From NCBI GenBank assembly GCA_958296015.1, contig CATQIH010000007.1, forward strand, positions 124,001 to 188,000: a stretch of DNA of 64,000 nucleotides. Reading direction: 5' to 3'. The stretch's first letter is position 1. Each line of letters opens with the position of its first letter. This document shows, piece by piece, positions 55,002 to 63,859 of the stretch. The stretch is from Cyclobacteriaceae bacterium. Its GTDB lineage: Bacteria > Bacteroidota > Bacteroidia > Cytophagales > Cyclobacteriaceae. A program made the translations under genes and the position numbers. The notes beneath the pieces are model-generated. The model made no database searches. It was given only the letters and a program-made list of their open reading frames with translations, and had not been told where the DNA came from.

Positions 55002-55883
55002 CTATTCTTCAAACAGGTCTGAACTTAGGTATCTATCGCCACGGTCGCAGATGATGCATACAATGACACCGGAAGTAAGGTTTTTGGCAAGTTGCATGGC
55101 TGCCTGTACCGCACCTCCACTGCTCATACCCGCCATAATGGCTTCTTCTTTGGCCAGTCGCTGTGTCATCGCTCTGGCTTGCTCCTGGCTCACATCAATG
55201 ATTTTATCTACCCGCTCCGGTTCGAATATCTTTGGCAGAAACTCCGGCGACCAGCGTCTGATGCCTGGAATGCTGGAGCCGTCTGTAGGCTGTGTACCTA
55301 CAATCTGTATTTCAGTGTTTTGTTCTTTCAGATAACGGGAAACACCCATAATGGTGCCTGTGGTGCCCATAGCCGACACAAAGTGTGTAATCTTGTGATC
55401 AGTATCCCTCCATATTTCCGGTCCCGTGGTCAGATAATGCGCTCGGTAATTGTCAGGGTTGGCAAACTGGTTGAGCATAAAATAGCCTTCCTCTGCATTC
55501 ATCTTCTCCGCCAGTTCGCGGGAATACTCAATCGTCTTTTCCGCAGGTGTCAGGATTAGTTCAGCCCCGTAAGCCTTCATAGACTTGATACGCTCTGAAG
55601 TAGAATTATCAGGCATGATCAGCGTCATATGTACGCCCATAGCCTGGGCAATCATGGCAAGCGCAATACCTGTATTGCCACTGGTAGCTTCCACCAGGCG
55701 GTCGCCCTTTTTGATGTCGCCCCGCTCTAGGGCACTGCTGATCATCCGGTAAGCAGCACGGTCTTTCACGCTTCCGCCAGGGTTCTGCCCTTCCAGCTTG
55801 CCATACAATGTAATGGCTTTGTTGGTATTAATATGGTTTAAAGCAACCAGCGGGGTGTTGCCTATAAGGTCAAAGATGGTCAT
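55002..55883 (-). CDS. cysM: cysteine synthase (O-acetylserine sulfhydrylase)
   Basis: 293-residue PLP enzyme that makes cysteine from O-acetylserine and sulfide (or thiosulfate). PLP lysine Lys40 in QNPGGSVKDRAA, phosphate loop SGNTGIALAMIA, substrate loop SGNTG and a C-terminal SSGGAVQAAMQ. Lengths and loops suggest the CysM/CysK-like clade. The start overlaps the cysE stop by 4 nt. Confidence 0.93.
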   Translation of the reverse strand: MTIFDLIGNTPLVALNHINTNKAITLYGKLEGQNPGGSVKDRAAYRMISSALERGDIKKGDRLVEATSGNTGIALAMIAQAMGVHMTLIMPDNSTSERIKSMKAYGAELILTPAEKTIEYSRELAEKMNAEEGYFMLNQFANPDNYRAHYLTTGPEIWRDTDHKITHFVSAMGTTGTIMGVSRYLKEQNTEIQIVGTQPTDGSSIPGIRRWSPEFLPKIFEPERVDKIIDVSQEQARAMTQRLAKEEAIMAGMSSGGAVQAAMQLAKNLTSGVIVCIICDRGDRYLSSDLFEE

Positions 55884-56716
55884 GATTGTATTTTATAAAC
55901 GACTAAATCCATAGCTCCGGTATCGGTATTGTACATCTGTGCCTGGTAGTATACCTTCGTATGTGGTTCCAGGCTGCGGGTAAGCCACACATTGCCCCCT
56001 ATTGTGCTGTGGTGGCCAATGGTCGTTTCTCCGCCAAGGATGGTAGCACCGGCATATACTACTACGTGATCTTCCAGCGTAGGATGTCTTTTTTTCTCTG
56101 CATCTTCCTTTCGTACGCTCAAAGCACCCAAAGTTACTCCCTGGTAAAGCTTTACGTAATTGCCAATGACGGCTGTTTCACCTACCACAACACCAGTACC
56201 GTGGTCTATGCAGAAGTGTTCACCAATCCGGGCACCCGGATGAACATCGATGCCTGTCCTGCTATGTGCAAACTCTGTAATCATTCGTGGAAGGAGCGGT
56301 ATACTCAGCTTATACAATTCGTGTGCTATACGGTAAGCCGCAATTGCGTAAAAGCCAGGGTAAGTACGTATTACCTCATTGATGCTTTTAGCGGCGGGGT
56401 CTCCTTCATACATGGCCTGCACATCCTGCTGAAGTTTGTAATAAACCTGAGGCAAACCCGCCATAAATGTGTTGGCCACTTCTTCATTGTTGAGGGTGCC
56501 AACCGCTCTGTTTTTGCATAGTATCTGTTCTAGCTGTAGTTTAAGTTCATCCAGCCGAAGCCTGATTTCGTCTTCTGTTCTGAAAGGCTTTTTAGCAAAG
56601 TCAGGGAAAATAGTGCTCAAGAGGTTTTCAAAAAACTGAGCGATTACCATCGGCGAAGGACACTCAGGACACGCGCGGTGAGCCTGGTATAAGGTTTTCA
56701 AAAATGCTTTATCCAT
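55880..56716 (-). CDS. cysE: serine O-acetyltransferase
   Basis: 278 residues. It acetylates serine to O-acetylserine, the substrate of the neighbouring CysM. A helical N-terminal half is followed by left-handed beta-helix hexapeptides: IDVHPGARIGEHFCIDHGTGVVVGETAVIG, then YQGVTLGALSV and HPTLEDHVVVYAGATILGG. Catalytic His and Asp positions of the family are in the DHGTG and HPTLE segments. Translation is coupled to cysM by a 4-nt overlap, a compact two-gene cysteine operon. Confidence 0.94.
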   Translation of the reverse strand: MDKAFLKTLYQAHRACPECPSPMVIAQFFENLLSTIFPDFAKKPFRTEDEIRLRLDELKLQLEQILCKNRAVGTLNNEEVANTFMAGLPQVYYKLQQDVQAMYEGDPAAKSINEVIRTYPGFYAIAAYRIAHELYKLSIPLLPRMITEFAHSRTGIDVHPGARIGEHFCIDHGTGVVVGETAVIGNYVKLYQGVTLGALSVRKEDAEKKRHPTLEDHVVVYAGATILGGETTIGHHSTIGGNVWLTRSLEPHTKVYYQAQMYNTDTGAMDLVVYKIQS

Positions 56717-56852
56717 GTTGAGTGTGTGGCTGTTCTGAAAGACAAATGTACAATGTTGGCTAATACATTAAATACGGATACAGTATTGTTATGTTAGCAT
56801 CAGAAGTCAGGAACTCACAGGTATAGCAGTTTGTGCCTATTAGCTTATTCTT

Positions 56853-58049
56853 TTAGGCATGTTCTTTAACAGCTTCCAGCGACTTTTTCATAGCCTCCAG
56901 GGCCGTCTGTAGCTCATCATAACTGATGTTGAGTGGTGGCACCAGGCGCAGCACATTGCCAGCTGTAGCATTAGCCAACACCCCGTGGTGCATCATCTCT
57001 ATCACCAATGGTTTGGTCTCAAAAGTAAACTCCACGCCAACCATCAGTCCCAGCCCTTTGATCTTAACGATAGAAGGCTCATGCATGTCTGCGAACTGTT
57101 GTTTGAGCCACTCACCCTTTTCTTTGGCTGCATGAAGCAGGTTTTCTTCCTCAACGGTTTGTAATACGGCCAGCGCAGCCGCGCACATGAGCGGGTTGCC
57201 GCCAAAGGTGGTGCCGTGGTCACCAAACTCAATGGCCTGGGCTATTTTCTCACTGGAAAGAAAAGCTCCGATGGGCACCCCACCGCCCAGACCTTTGGCC
57301 AGCGTCATGATGTCGGGCTGCACACCATAATGATCTTTGGCAAACCAGTAACCGGTACGGCCAATACCTGTCTGTATTTCATCAAAGATCAGCACGATAT
57401 CTTTTTCGTCACATAGCTTTCGGAGTTGCTGCAAAAATGCTTTGTCTGCCACATTGATGCCGCCCTCACCCTGTACAGGTTCTACGATGATGGCAGCCAC
57501 ATCGCCGGTAGCCACATGGGCTACTGACTCAAAATCGTTGAACTTTGCCTGTTTGAATCCTGAAGGAATGGGGTCAAAGCCGTTTTGCATGGCTTTTTTG
57601 CCAGTGGCAATGGTCGCCAGTGTGCGGCCGTGAAAACAACCTTCCATCGAGATAACTGTTCCTGCTTTTCCTTGGGTCTTCCCGTACTTTCTGGCAAGCT
57701 TGATGGCTCCCTCTACAGATTCGGCACCACTGTTGGAGAAGAAGACGCGGTTGAGACCGGAGAGTTCCGTGAGTCTTTCTGCCAGTTGGGCCTGTGGTTC
57801 GCTAACGTAGAAGTTAGAGATATGCATTAGCTTTGCTGCCTGCTCCTGTATGGCTTTTACCACATTGGGGTGGCAGTGGCCTACACTGTTGACAGCAATA
57901 CCTGCCAGCACATCGATATACTCTTTACCTTCTATGTCCCACACCCTGGAGCCTTTTCCTTTGGCCAGGGTGATTGGAAAGCGCCGGAACGTTTGCAGAT
58001 AATGCTGCTTGTCGAGCGTTTCAAAAGCTTTGTTGGTCTTCTCTTTCAT
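56853..58049 (-). CDS. argD: acetylornithine/ornithine-type class III aminotransferase
   Basis: 398 residues from ATG 58049 (MKEKTNKAFETLDKQHYLQTF). Class III PLP aminotransferase: NSGAESVEGAIKLARKYGK, FDEIQTGIGRTGYWFA (Asp for PLP) and TLAKGLGGGVPIGAF (Schiff-base Lys). GMEGCFHGRTLA-like sequence (SMEGCFHGRTLATIA) is typical of acetylornithine or ornithine aminotransferases, so argD is likely, but specificity needs testing. An upstream frame extends to 58175 without family similarity and overlaps the divergent gene's promoter. Confidence 0.85.
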   Translation of the reverse strand: MKEKTNKAFETLDKQHYLQTFRRFPITLAKGKGSRVWDIEGKEYIDVLAGIAVNSVGHCHPNVVKAIQEQAAKLMHISNFYVSEPQAQLAERLTELSGLNRVFFSNSGAESVEGAIKLARKYGKTQGKAGTVISMEGCFHGRTLATIATGKKAMQNGFDPIPSGFKQAKFNDFESVAHVATGDVAAIIVEPVQGEGGINVADKAFLQQLRKLCDEKDIVLIFDEIQTGIGRTGYWFAKDHYGVQPDIMTLAKGLGGGVPIGAFLSSEKIAQAIEFGDHGTTFGGNPLMCAAALAVLQTVEEENLLHAAKEKGEWLKQQFADMHEPSIVKIKGLGLMVGVEFTFETKPLVIEMMHHGVLANATAGNVLRLVPPLNISYDELQTALEAMKKSLEAVKEHA

Positions 58050-58200
58050 ATGGATAGGTTGATCGTTATCTTTAATGCCACTACTTTCAGCCTTACCTTC
58101 CGGTCTGCGCCCATGTTGCAGTAGCCAGACAAAGGTACAAAGAAATGAGGCATTTTGCAGCAATACAATAATCAAAGAAAGATCACCATATCATCGGCAT

Positions 58201-59220
58201 ATGAACCGCAGAGATTTTAACAAAACCTTGGGAAGTGCAGCTGCACTGGCAACTTTTGGCATATTCACTGGCAGCCAGCAGAAAGGCGGCTTCATCATGA
58301 CTGTCAACGGAGAAATACCATCCGTGCAGATGGGCACCACGCTTTCGCATGAGCATGTGCTGGTAGATTTTGTGGGTGCAGATAAGGTAAGCCCCGATAG
58401 ATACAATATAGATGAGGCTTATCAGAAGGTGCTGCCCTACCTGGAAGAGGTAAAGAAATTAGGCTGCAAAACTTTTGTAGAGTGTACGCCCAACTATTTA
58501 GGCAGAAACGTAACGCTGCTTAGGCGACTGGCAGAAGCTTCCAATCTACAAATACTAACCAATACCGGCTATTACGGTGCACGCAAAGGTGTGTTTTTAC
58601 CCAAGCATGTAACCCACGAAACGCCCAAACAACTGGCGCGGCGATGGATTACAGAGTTTGAGCTAGGTGTAGATGACACTGGCATACGTCCGGGCTTCAT
58701 CAAGATAGGTGTGGATGGTGGCAGGCTGCCCACCTACAACCGAAAGATCGCAGAGGCAGCCGCGCATACACATCTGGCTACCGGGCTGACCATTGCCGCC
58801 CATACCGGTGATGCACAGGCTGCTTTTGAAGAACTGGATATCATACAAAAGGCAGGCGCAGCTCCCAATGCATTTATCTGGGTACATGCACAAAACCAGG
58901 GGGCAGAAAACCATGTCAGAGCAGCAAAGATGGGTGCCTGGGTAGAAATTGACGGTGTCAGTCTGCAAAACTATGAAGACTATGCCACACAGGTTGATAC
59001 CCTCAAAAAAGCGGGTTATTTGCACAAAGTACTGGTTTCTTGCGATGCAGGTTGGTACCATGTAGGCGAACCGCAGGGTGGCAATTACCGCTCACATGCC
59101 ACAACCCTGCAAGAACTGCCAACTGCACTGCAACAACTGGGTTTTTCTGAAAAGGACATAGACCAACTTTTGGTACGCAATCCGGCAGAAGCCTTTAGCA
59201 TCCGAATCAGAAAGGTATAG
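58201..59220 (+). CDS. phosphotriesterase-family amidohydrolase (Tat-exported)
   Basis: 339 residues from MNRRDFNKTLGSAAALATFGIF, a twin-arginine signal (RRDF). Metal ligands of the phosphotriesterase/amidohydrolase fold are visible: SHEHV (His50 and His52), the likely carbamylated Lys in FIKIGVDGG, AAHTGD and WVHAQNQ (two His) and VSCDAGW (Asp). Family members are lactonases or phosphotriesterases; substrate unknown. Reading frames starting at 58075 only add unrelated residues. Confidence 0.85.
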   Translation: MNRRDFNKTLGSAAALATFGIFTGSQQKGGFIMTVNGEIPSVQMGTTLSHEHVLVDFVGADKVSPDRYNIDEAYQKVLPYLEEVKKLGCKTFVECTPNYLGRNVTLLRRLAEASNLQILTNTGYYGARKGVFLPKHVTHETPKQLARRWITEFELGVDDTGIRPGFIKIGVDGGRLPTYNRKIAEAAAHTHLATGLTIAAHTGDAQAAFEELDIIQKAGAAPNAFIWVHAQNQGAENHVRAAKMGAWVEIDGVSLQNYEDYATQVDTLKKAGYLHKVLVSCDAGWYHVGEPQGGNYRSHATTLQELPTALQQLGFSEKDIDQLLVRNPAEAFSIRIRKV

Positions 59221-59359
59221 AAAGCAAAAAATAATGCCCCCTAGCTTCATAGACCGAAGTCAGAAAAGGGTAACCAACCCGATCAGGGCTTTTATCATAC
59301 GTATGAGAAGGATATAAGTAGTCAATCAAAATTAATTACAAAACTACCTATTACCGACT

Positions 59360-59416
59360 GCTAGTGCGCTCCACGCCGGACGCGTTTGTAACGCGTTCGG
59401 CGTGGAGCGCACTAGC
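59360..59416. repeat. 57-nt hairpin with 27-bp arms (REP/MITE-like)
   Basis: The arms 59360-59386 and 59390-59416 are inverted copies with one mismatch (C/T, a G-U wobble in RNA) around a 3-nt centre (TGT). The left arm begins GCTAGTGCGCTCCACGCC. It is markedly GC-rich in an AT-rich spacer (59221-59636) that otherwise shows no gene. It lies between the phosphotriesterase-family gene and algI. Confidence 0.95.
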
Positions 59417-59636
59417 AATTGTAATTTATTCTGAGCCAGTACTTAACTCTTTATTGGCTGACCGTCACTTTTTCTTTGTATTGGTAATTTTTCTTTCATA
59501 CTTTTCCGCGTTTCAACAAATTGTATCGGATAAGAGAAAAGGTTTTAGATAATAAGTTTGCGAAAACCTTTAGGTTTAAGCAACATGCCTTTTATAAGTT
59601 CAACTGCTCTTTTCCAATATTTAAAATACCTGGATT

Positions 59637-61076
59637 ATGCTGTTCAGCAGTGCTATTTTTCTGTTCTTGTTTTTACCTGTTGCCTTAGGAGTATATTATA
59701 TCTCTCCTAAATATCTTAAAAATACCATTTTGTTACTGTTTAGCCTGGTTTTCTATACTTGGGGAGAAAAAAAATTTGTTTTGGTCATGATGTCTTCAGC
59801 AGTCATTGATTATACTTGCGGACTGATCATTGCCAAAGGAAACAGGAAGACAGGGCTGATTGTTTCATTGGTAACCAACCTGTCTTTGCTGGCTGTATTT
59901 AAGTATGCCAATTTTATAGCGGATAATATCAACACTTCAATAAGTTTTCTAAATTCGGAGTATGTCCCTTTTGCAGGTCTTCCTCAGTTTATATTGCCCT
60001 TAGGCATCAGCTTTTATACCTTTCAAACCATGTCTTACACCATAGACGTATATAGGGGTCATGTCAAAGCAAATAAAAACTTTATTGAGTTTGCTACTTA
60101 CGTTACCATGTTTCCCCAACTGGTTGCAGGTCCTATTGTACGGTATATTGATGTGCAGAATCAGTTGAGGAATAAAGATATCTCTGTCAGCAATTTTTCT
60201 CAGGGAACAGAACGTTTTATCATCGGTTTAGCTAAGAAGATTCTAATTGCTAACACTTGTGCAACCATAGCAGACGATGTATTTGCCATACCAATTTCAG
60301 ATATATCAACCCTGTGGGCGTGGATAGGTATCATCGCTTATAGTTTCCAAATATATTATGATTTTTCCGGTTATTCTGATATGGCTATAGGTTTGGGAAA
60401 GATGTTTGGATTTGATTTCCCTGAAAATTTCAATTACCCCTATATTGCCAAAAGTATACGCGAATTCTGGAGACGCTGGCATATTTCTTTGTCGACCTGG
60501 TTTAGAGACTATTTGTATATACCGCTGGGAGGCAGTAAAGTTGCTTTACCCAGGGTGTATCTCAACCTATTTATTGTATTTTTCGTCACCGGTTTATGGC
60601 ACGGAGCAAGCTGGAATTTTATTGTGTGGGGTATTTATCATGGTATGTTTATGATTGTTGAACGGTTGGGCTTCGGCAAGCTGTTGGAGAAAACTCCCCT
60701 AGTAATACAACATTTATATACGCTATTGGTCGTAGTTGTTGGCTGGGTATTTTTTAGAGTGGATACTTTACATCAGGCTTTAGAATATCTGATGCATATG
60801 TTTTCTTTTTCACCCGGAGAAGTGGCTGTATCCAGTTACCTTACCTTTTTTCATGCAAATAGTGAAGTAGTTATCATGGCAATATTAGCTATGCTGTTTG
60901 CTATGCCAATATACAACAAACTGAAGGTAATACTCCAGCATGCAAAACATCTATATCCTGACTATAAGTGGCTTGTAGATACTTCAAGTTTTTGCCTGCT
61001 TTTTCTTATTTTTATTGTTGTAGCCGCCTTCGTGGCTGCAGGAACATACAATCCTTTCATTTACTTTAGGTTCTGA
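59637..61076 (+). CDS. MBOAT-family polysaccharide O-acyltransferase (AlgI-like)
   Basis: 479 residues, about ten membrane helices. AlgI-type proteins move acetyl groups across the inner membrane for exopolysaccharide O-acetylation. Typical parts: AGPIVRYIDVQNQL, YYDFSGYSDMAIGLGKMFGF, FWRRWHISLSTWFRDYLYIPLGGSK and the catalytic His in VTGLWHGASWNFIVWG. The gene is followed after 3 nt by an AlgJ/AlgX-like gene, so acetyl transfer is a two-gene unit here. Confidence 0.93.
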   Translation: MLFSSAIFLFLFLPVALGVYYISPKYLKNTILLLFSLVFYTWGEKKFVLVMMSSAVIDYTCGLIIAKGNRKTGLIVSLVTNLSLLAVFKYANFIADNINTSISFLNSEYVPFAGLPQFILPLGISFYTFQTMSYTIDVYRGHVKANKNFIEFATYVTMFPQLVAGPIVRYIDVQNQLRNKDISVSNFSQGTERFIIGLAKKILIANTCATIADDVFAIPISDISTLWAWIGIIAYSFQIYYDFSGYSDMAIGLGKMFGFDFPENFNYPYIAKSIREFWRRWHISLSTWFRDYLYIPLGGSKVALPRVYLNLFIVFFVTGLWHGASWNFIVWGIYHGMFMIVERLGFGKLLEKTPLVIQHLYTLLVVVVGWVFFRVDTLHQALEYLMHMFSFSPGEVAVSSYLTFFHANSEVVIMAILAMLFAMPIYNKLKVILQHAKHLYPDYKWLVDTSSFCLLFLIFIVVAAFVAAGTYNPFIYFRF

Positions 61077-61079
61077 TTC

Positions 61080-62219
61080 ATGAGAAATATTCGGGTTACT
61101 ATGAGTTATGCAAAGAATATTCTGTTTGTTAGCCTGATAACCTTGCCCCTTATACTGAGTGTGTCTCAAGCAAATAATCAAGGGGAAAATACAGAAAATA
61201 GAAATACAGTACCAGTTCCTTCTTTAAGTTTTGAGCGAACCAAGGCTGCTACAAGCATCTCAGGGAAAGTGATAGGGGTTTATAAGGATGGTGCTGCATT
61301 TATAGATAATTTTGATAGTTATTATAGCGACAATTTTGGCTTTAGGTCTCAGCTTTTTGAGCTTTTTAGATATATCAAGATACATATATTGCATACAGAA
61401 TTGCTGCCCCAGAAAGTTGTACATGGCCAAGATGGCTGGTTTTTTTTGGGAGACAGTTATGGCGATGTAATCAAAGCATCCAAGGGAATCGTCAATTTTA
61501 CAGAAACCGAACTGATGCCATTGAAACAAGATCTGCTCGACCAGGAAAGATGGCTGGAAGAACAAGGAATTAGATATTATGCAACCATTGCTCCAAACAA
61601 ACATTCAGTGTATGGAGCATACTTGCCTATAGCAAAGTCTGAACGTACTACCAAACTAGAACAGGTCAAGAAAATGATGGCTGGTGAGCAGTTTAATATC
61701 ATTGACTTAAAAAGTAATTTTCCAGATACCCCTACCCTTAGATTATTTCATAAAACCAATACACATTGGAACGACTATGGAGCTTTTTTAGGGTATCTGT
61801 CTTTGATGCAAAAAGTTAAAAACGATTTTCCTGATATTAGTGTGTTAAGCATGTCTGACTTCAACATAGATACAGCAATAACTTACCAGGAAGATCTGAC
61901 AAAGTTGATTCTGGTCAAACAGAAAGAGGAAAAAATAGTATTCCGTTATAATATACCAGAGACAGGTTACAACGTTGAGACGGCCACAAATGATGAAGGT
62001 AATGCTATATCCAGGTGGAAAAACGACGAGTCGAAACTTAAAATTCTGGTATTTCATGATTCTTTCAGCTGGGCATGGCTGAAATATTTGAAAGAAACTT
62101 TTAATGAATGTCTGTTTATCCGAAACACGCGGTTTAATAAGGAAATCATAAAAAAAGAGAAGCCTGATATTGTAATACGTGAGATTGTAGAAAGAAATAT
62201 TGATGAGCTGGGCTATTAA
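61080..62219 (+). CDS. AlgJ/AlgX-like SGNH-fold O-acetyltransferase partner
   Basis: 379 residues with a signal or membrane anchor near the N-terminus (ILFVSLITLPLILSVSQA); ATG 61101 (MSYAKNI) is also possible. The SGNH-type domain has VHGQDGWFFLGDS, the catalytic-type motif KTNTHWNDYGAF and a C-terminal FHDSFSWAW, as in AlgJ/AlgX. It accepts acetyl groups from AlgI and places them on a periplasmic polysaccharide. The polysaccharide itself is unknown. Confidence 0.85.
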   Translation: MRNIRVTMSYAKNILFVSLITLPLILSVSQANNQGENTENRNTVPVPSLSFERTKAATSISGKVIGVYKDGAAFIDNFDSYYSDNFGFRSQLFELFRYIKIHILHTELLPQKVVHGQDGWFFLGDSYGDVIKASKGIVNFTETELMPLKQDLLDQERWLEEQGIRYYATIAPNKHSVYGAYLPIAKSERTTKLEQVKKMMAGEQFNIIDLKSNFPDTPTLRLFHKTNTHWNDYGAFLGYLSLMQKVKNDFPDISVLSMSDFNIDTAITYQEDLTKLILVKQKEEKIVFRYNIPETGYNVETATNDEGNAISRWKNDESKLKILVFHDSFSWAWLKYLKETFNECLFIRNTRFNKEIIKKEKPDIVIREIVERNIDELGY

Positions 62220-62513
62220 TCGACTTCGGTGCGAAACGTTTGGTACAGAAATGACCACATGAAGCCCAACTAAAAGCCGAGAGATTCTGTGCACAATGAT
62301 CTAGAGGCTTTTAACATCGGAAGAAGCTCTGTGCTTAAAACTCAAAAGATAAAAATACGGAAGGAATGACAGAGTATAAACAGTTACCCTTCATCATTCT
62401 GGCACACGCAGACGAATACACGTATGAAAATAACACTTACTGAAAATGAGTAATTTAGCTCAGTTAACTATACTACGGTACATTTGCCCGAAAGTGGGCT
62501 GTGGGACCGATTT

Positions 62514-63699
62514 CTATGGATTAAACAAGCGCAGGCATATAGTTTTTTCATATCGCCGGGCGACCCCGTTTGTTCCTCGTTCAACGACAGCGAAAATGCG
62601 TTTGTGGGCCCCACCGGGATGAGTTTATTTCTCACTGCATTAATTACGGACATTTTGTTCTTGCCTTCTTGCACTTTGCGCTGGTAGTACTCTGCAATAT
62701 CTCCCTTCATATTGACAGCAGCCGCTGCGGCAGTAGACATAGCTGCCATATGCAATAAAGCTTTGGCGGCCGCCGCTGCGGTATCTTTATTAGCCCAATG
62801 AGAAACCTGGCCGGGCGTCGGTCACTACTGCCCGAGCTATTTTCAAAAGGTGCTGTGCCAGCGTAACAGTGGTTCTCCACCGGGACAAATTTTCTTGGGC
62901 AATCGAAGTTCTTAAATTCATTTGTAACTATTAATAGGTGTCCTGCTGTTACAGGACCAATAGCTTCTACAGAAATAACTAAATCAAAAAGCTGCTTAAG
63001 ATGCTCATCTGCTTTGATGAGCGTATCAATCGCCCGACGGCCCGGCTGCTTTTCAGCAGCCACTACTGGATCAGTCCCGGTCGGGCATGACAATACCTTT
63101 TCAGTGCGATACGCAGCTTTACCTAAGAAGCTTTTGGTTTCTGCCAGAGGTTGCTGTACACCCACTTTGATTTTGAGTAACCGTTTTCTTAAAGTAGTCA
63201 GATGTGCTAACTGCTGAATCACTTCCCTTCGAGGTACCCAAAGGCTTGCTTCGTCCTGATGCAGATAAGCATAGCGGGCAATACGATCGCGCGGCGAACC
63301 GTAAGAGTCTATCCCGGTGGGGCACCACTTATCGTTTTTATCCCGGCGGGGAACCGCTCGCATCAACCCTAGAGATTTTTTAATACGGATAGCAGCTTCT
63401 ATCCACATTGAGCAATCTGATTGTTTTAATATAGCTAATACGTGCGCATTGTATACGCCGGCGGCAGCCGCGCTGTATGCTCCATACAGAATAATATCGG
63501 CTAAGACAATTCCTTGTTTTTCTAATTGCTGTAAATAACTCCTTACTGCTTTAGGAGTATTATCTATACGTTGATAGTGTAGCTTTTTACCTGCTTGTAA
63601 TAGTGTACAATCCAGCGTGTCTTTGGCAATGTCAATACCGCTTCCTTTAGATTTGTAATATAGATATAGGACTGAAAAAGTACTATTTTTAAAGAGCAC
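62514..63699 (-). pseudogene. IS110-family transposase with many short GC-rich insertions
   Basis: The frame opens at a GTG (63699) and shows the DEDD N-terminus GIDIAKDTLDC, LHQDEASLWVPRREVIQQL, IDTLIKADEHLKQLFDLV, the Tnp20 segment ISVEAIGPVTAGHLL and CYAGTAPFENSSGSS with the catalytic Ser region. Eleven insertions of 14-15 nt interrupt it (coordinates in the next entry). A further frame break lies near 62800. Without the insertions the C-terminus would read AVRNKLIKRIFA, RGTKYEK and end at TAG 62514-62516. As it stands the protein is cut at 62707, so it is probably inactive. Confidence 0.85.
62554..63472. repeat. eleven micro-hairpin insertions (15 or 14 nt) inside the IS110 gene
   Basis: Inferred insertions (plus strand): 62554-62568, 62605-62618 (14 nt), 62720-62734, 62766-62780, 62870-62884, 63031-63045, 63076-63090, 63288-63302, 63313-63327, 63342-63356, 63459-63472 (14 nt). 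Exact edges can slide by a base or two. One subfamily reads TGG-TTCT-CCA-CCGGG (62870) or CGG-TTCC-CCG-CCGGG (63342, minus-strand reading). Others are GCCGCTGCGGC-like. Every excision leaves plausible IS110 coding sequence. Bases in these units are 70-95% G+C; the rest of the element is AT-rich. Confidence 0.75.
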
Positions 63700-63859
63700 T
63701 AGGGTGAACTACCACCGCGCCCGAGTTATTAAGGCTCAACCCGTGAATTAGTCCCTAGCTCTCTACTCGTTGAAGTAGCACCAATTAGAACATTAAGCTT
63801 TCAGGCTTATCAAAGGGATCAGTGACTTCATTTTGTTTTATCTTTTCAACTATAAAATT

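Noticed and set aside
59360-59416. tRNA gene or intrinsic terminator
   Set aside because: It is one long hairpin without cloverleaf arms or a T-run.
62809-62823. A twelfth GC-rich insertion (GGCCGGGCGTCGGTC)
   Set aside because: Removing it does not restore a clean frame; it may be native sequence (DRRPAR) next to a one-base deletion.
62554-63472. Remains of in-vitro linker scanning (Mu- or Tn-based 15-bp insertion) in the IS110 gene
   Set aside because: Such insertions share one fixed core and duplicate 5 bp of target. Here the cores differ, covary and show no target duplication.
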